Positions 61,172 to 64,000 of a DNA stretch of 64,000 nt are shown here, piece by piece. The stretch comes from Asticcacaulis excentricus. Its GTDB lineage: Bacteria; Pseudomonadota; Alphaproteobacteria; Caulobacterales; Caulobacteraceae. The stretch's first letter is position 1; the number at the start of each line of letters is the position of its first letter. The notes under the pieces are model-generated. The model was not told the DNA's origin. It did no database searches and was given only the letters and a program-made list of their open reading frames with translations. The translations under genes were made by a program, and so were the position numbers. Where the stretch lies: the NCBI RefSeq assembly GCF_003966695.1, contig NZ_AP018827.1:1178001-1242000 (forward strand). The letters are read 5' to 3'.

Positions 61172-63240
61172 TTCGCCTTCGTATGTTCATCCAGCCAGTC
61201 AAACACCGTCCTGTGCCACTTCAGGGAATTCTGCGGTTTCAGTACCCAATGGTTTTCATCCGGGAAGCGCAGGAACTTTGACTTCACGCCATTCATCTGA
61301 AGCGCCGTAAAGGTGCCGATCCCCTGTTCCGGGATGACGCGGAAGTCCTGATCGGAGTGGATGACCAGCATCGGCACCGACCAGTCCTTGGCGTGCAAAG
61401 CCGGGTTGAACTTGTCGTAGTTCTCCGGCTTCTCATAGACGCTGCCGCCGTTTTCCCAGTCCGAGAACCACAGTTCCTCAGTGGCGTAGCCCATCGAGCG
61501 GTTGTCAAACAGACCATTGTGATTGACCAGGCACTTCCACGGGGCCTTCCACTGCGAGGCGATCCAGTTGATCATGAAGCCGCCATAGGAGGCCCCCAGC
61601 GCACAGGCATTGTCCTTATCGAGGAAGCTGTATGTCGACAGGGCGTAGGCATAGCCCTTTTGCAGGTCTTCCAGCGGGCGGTCGCCCCAGTGCTGGCTGA
61701 TGGAGTCGGTAAAGGCCTGCCCATAGCCGGTCGAACCGTGGAAGTCGATCATAATGACCGCATAGCCTGCCCCGGCATAGGCCTGCGGGTTCCAGCGATA
61801 GGACCAGCTTTCGCCGAACGAGCCCTGCGGCCCGCCGTGGATCAGGAAGGCCACGGGATATTTTTTGCCTTCGACATAGTTGGCGGGCTTCACGATATAG
61901 CCATGCACGGTTTCGTCGTTCCAGCCCTTGAAGGCAAACTGCTCGAACGCCCCGAAGGCGCGGTTTTGCAGAACCGGGTCATTGAGGGTGGTCAGCGGGG
62001 TGGCCCCGTCATCAATCAGTTTGGCTTTCGGTTTGGAGACAAACAGTTGCGACGGATAATCAAGCCCGCTCTTGGCAAAGACAAAGCGATCTTTCAGCGG
62101 CACGAAGGCGTCCATATGGCCGCCCTTCGACAAGGGCGTCACTTGGCCCGAAGCGATTTCGACGCGGAACAGCGGCGTCTTACCGACATCGCCAGCGACG
62201 ACGTAGAGGCTCTTGCCATCGGCGGCCCATTTCAGGCTGTCGGCCGAGCGGTCCCAGTCGGCGGCAATCTGCTTCGTCTCACCGGTGGCCAGATTGCGCA
62301 GGAAGATTTCGAACTGATCGGCCTCAAAGCCCGGGCGCTTCATGGCGCGATAGGCCAGCCACTTGCCGTCGGGCGACACCTCGGCCCCTGTATCCCAGGC
62401 CTTGTTGGCCTCGGTCAGGTTGGTTTGCGTGGACGGGTTGGCGAGATCGACCTTATAGATGTCGAAATTGGTCGAGCGCGGCTCGTCCTTGCCGGCGATA
62501 CGCACGGAGTAATAGACGGTCTGGCCATCGGGTGAAAAGCTGTATTCGGCTTCGTCACCAAACGGCTTGGACGGCACGTCGCCATCGACCCCGGCGGTCA
62601 GCGACACGGCCGCGCCGCCGCTCAGCGGCACGTAGAACAGGTGGTTGCGCGTCCCGTCGGCCCAGGTGTCCCAGTGGCGCACGAACAGGCGGTCATAGAT
62701 GACGCCGGTGGACTTATCGGCCTTCTTTTCGGCCTGCACCTTTAGCGTGCAGTCGATCTCTTCGGTCTGGCACGCCTCCTCGATGGCCAGCGACAGGACC
62801 AGCCCCTTACCGTCCGGCGACAGCTTGTACGACCCGACATCGAGCGGCAGTTTCGTCACCTGCACCGCTTCGGCGTCGTTGAGGTCGGTCTTCCACACCT
62901 GCATCGAACCCGATCGCGCCGACAGGAAGTACAGCGCCCCATCGGCCCCCCACTGCGGCGACAGGGCCCCGCCCTTCGACGCGGTGCTCAGCGGCTTTGA
63001 GGTGCCGGTCTTGAGGTCGGTCAGCCACAGGGCATTGACGCCCTTGGTCTTTTCGGCGTTCAGCGTGCGCACCTGAAACGCCGCGTGGGTTTCCGCCTTA
63101 TTCACCGTCAACCCTGACAAACGCTGCATCGACACGAGGTCGTCATAGGTGAAAGGTGGCTTGTCCTGTGCCTGAACGGAAAGGGCGGGGAAAAGAAGCG
63201 CGGCGGCCAGACCAGCCGTGGCGAGAAGATAAGACTTCAT
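61168..63240 (-). CDS. Secreted S9 family dipeptidyl peptidase
   Basis: A 690-residue exported enzyme of the S9C type (dipeptidyl peptidase 5-like). The signal peptide runs to about residue 24 (VQAQ). The propeller fills about 40-420, and the hydrolase has GASYGGF (Ser), HSDQDFRV (Asp) and ENHWV (His). It would release dipeptides from peptides taken up by the cell. The downstream beta-lactamase starts in its stop codon, so both are made from one message. Confidence 0.92.
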   Translation of the reverse strand: MKSYLLATAGLAAALLFPALSVQAQDKPPFTYDDLVSMQRLSGLTVNKAETHAAFQVRTLNAEKTKGVNALWLTDLKTGTSKPLSTASKGGALSPQWGADGALYFLSARSGSMQVWKTDLNDAEAVQVTKLPLDVGSYKLSPDGKGLVLSLAIEEACQTEEIDCTLKVQAEKKADKSTGVIYDRLFVRHWDTWADGTRNHLFYVPLSGGAAVSLTAGVDGDVPSKPFGDEAEYSFSPDGQTVYYSVRIAGKDEPRSTNFDIYKVDLANPSTQTNLTEANKAWDTGAEVSPDGKWLAYRAMKRPGFEADQFEIFLRNLATGETKQIAADWDRSADSLKWAADGKSLYVVAGDVGKTPLFRVEIASGQVTPLSKGGHMDAFVPLKDRFVFAKSGLDYPSQLFVSKPKAKLIDDGATPLTTLNDPVLQNRAFGAFEQFAFKGWNDETVHGYIVKPANYVEGKKYPVAFLIHGGPQGSFGESWSYRWNPQAYAGAGYAVIMIDFHGSTGYGQAFTDSISQHWGDRPLEDLQKGYAYALSTYSFLDKDNACALGASYGGFMINWIASQWKAPWKCLVNHNGLFDNRSMGYATEELWFSDWENGGSVYEKPENYDKFNPALHAKDWSVPMLVIHSDQDFRVIPEQGIGTFTALQMNGVKSKFLRFPDENHWVLKPQNSLKWHRTVFDWLDEHTKAK

Positions 63241-63353
63241 CGGAAACCCGTTGGTTACAACAGAAAGGAAGCGTTGTTAGACCGCGCTTTCGCTGACCTG
63301 TCGAGTCCGCCCGCCGGAGTCCGGGTTAAAATTTGGTAATAATCCGGTGAAGC

Positions 63354-64000
63354 CTATTTCGAGGCGACCAGCAGACGCGGCCAGTAGTCGGCAAACATGT
63401 ACTGGCGCGTCGCGTCGGCCGGGATATCGAACTCAGACCCCTTATACCACGGCGTGCAGGTGCGTTGCGCCGGGTCGAGATTGCCCCATTGCAGCTTCGG
63501 ACACGGCTCGTTCGACGGGTCGATCAGATTATCCACGGCGCGGATTTCGCCGCGCGAGGAGGCCAGTATGCCCGCCGTGCGAATCCGGGCGATCTGATTG
63601 CCCCCGATGAAGCCCGTACCGTCCTCAATATTGATGGCGATTTCGTTCGACAGGATCTTGTTGTCGATGACGCGCAGACGGTTGAGGCTGGAGGTCACAC
63701 CATGTTCCGAGAAGTCGATCAGCGAGCGCGACAGCAGGGCTTCGCCACCGCCGGACAGGCTCAGGGCCGAAGCAAAGAATTCGATGCGCATATCGTCCAT
63801 CGACAGGATGGAGTCGCCGGAATCGAGCTTGACTTCCATGCCTACGGCCCCGGCACCGCGTTCGAACCCGCGCCAGTCGGCCAGTTGCTGCACCGTCACG
63901 CCGGTCATCTGCGAATCGCCGCTGAGCACCGCATAGAGGCCACCCGCCGTCGAGGTCACGCCCGCCTGTTCGGCATAGAGCTGCGCCGAATTGACGGCGA
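63354..64000 (-). CDS. C-terminal part of a beta-helix protein, cut by the window edge
   Basis: The frame is open to the end of the window and continues upstream without a start (AVNSAQLYAEQAGV precedes the first GTG). The visible part (about 215 residues) has short beta-strand repeats such as LRVIDNKILSNEIAINIEDG and GGNQIARIRTAGILASSRG, which fit a right-handed parallel beta-helix of the pectate-lyase type. The C-terminal 50 residues are different, with CPKLQWG and RTCTPWY. Binding or cleavage of polysaccharide is a guess. Confidence 0.6.
   Translation of the reverse strand, partial: AVNSAQLYAEQAGVTSTAGGLYAVLSGDSQMTGVTVQQLADWRGFERGAGAVGMEVKLDSGDSILSMDDMRIEFFASALSLSGGGEALLSRSLIDFSEHGVTSSLNRLRVIDNKILSNEIAINIEDGTGFIGGNQIARIRTAGILASSRGEIRAVDNLIDPSNEPCPKLQWGNLDPAQRTCTPWYKGSEFDIPADATRQYMFADYWPRLLVASK

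Overview
The window reads as chromosomal DNA of a stalked-bacterium relative (Caulobacteraceae, perhaps Asticcacaulis). This is an inference from gene content: a TrcR (DUF1013) cell-cycle regulator, DUF1192, DUF1465 and YdcH/DUF465 small proteins, the argB - HAD nucleotidase - dapD neighbourhood, a pentonate dehydratase resembling Caulobacter XylD, and a TonB-dependent receptor with several secreted glycan- and peptide-degrading enzymes. Base composition is moderately GC-rich by eye, with a few clearly AT-rich patches. No rRNA, tRNA, CRISPR array, replication origin or prophage was found.

Layout. 0-7 kb: ubiX, YdcH, a secreted sialate O-acetylesterase under a LacI-type operator, a single-chain restriction-modification enzyme with an AT-rich centre, and trcR. 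7-16.7 kb: a quinone reductase, DUF1192, DUF1465, thiE, efp, an inositol-monophosphatase family enzyme, uncharacterised membrane proteins and lipoproteins, and an SDR-TetR operon whose promoter carries two TACGTA-core palindromes. 17-29 kb: an ABC exporter, rpmE, a ChaA-type cation antiporter, a DUF985 cupin, argB, a nucleotidase, a small secreted protein coupled to a DUF2145 protein, dapD, a DUF1593 hydrolase, and a divergent ketol-acid reductoisomerase followed by a YiiX-like cysteine peptidase. 29-41 kb: thyA-folA, an Old Yellow Enzyme, a Sel1-repeat protein, mrp, miaA, a secreted S9 peptidase, and galM with an aldonate dehydratase. 41-46 kb: a HAMP sensor with no output domain, an AcoR-like regulator with no AAA+ domain, and aldehyde and alcohol dehydrogenase genes with a strong candidate operator. 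46-50 kb: an IS5-family element, an astacin-type protease, and nested intergenic repeats. 50-64 kb: a fatty acyl-CoA synthetase, DUF883, a TonB receptor, nhaA, SelO, parDE, glutaminase, a class A beta-lactamase overlapping an S9 peptidase, and the end of a beta-helix protein.

How parts work together. Secreted esterase, epimerase, peptidases and the TonB receptor fit a polymer-scavenging lifestyle. The alcohol and aldehyde dehydrogenases plus the adjacent GAF-HTH regulator form a small alcohol-oxidation regulon. thyA and folA form the usual thymidylate-folate pair. Several intergenic spaces are filled by at least four families of palindromic repeats, one present as two near-identical copies of about 95 bp in opposite orientation 36 kb apart.

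The points most worth following up are: an SDR that has lost its catalytic Tyr and Lys; the AT-rich insert in the restriction enzyme and the composition break in thyA; the divergent reductoisomerase paired with a peptidase; the output-less sensor; paired palindromic operators in front of two uncharacterised operons; and the nested repeats.
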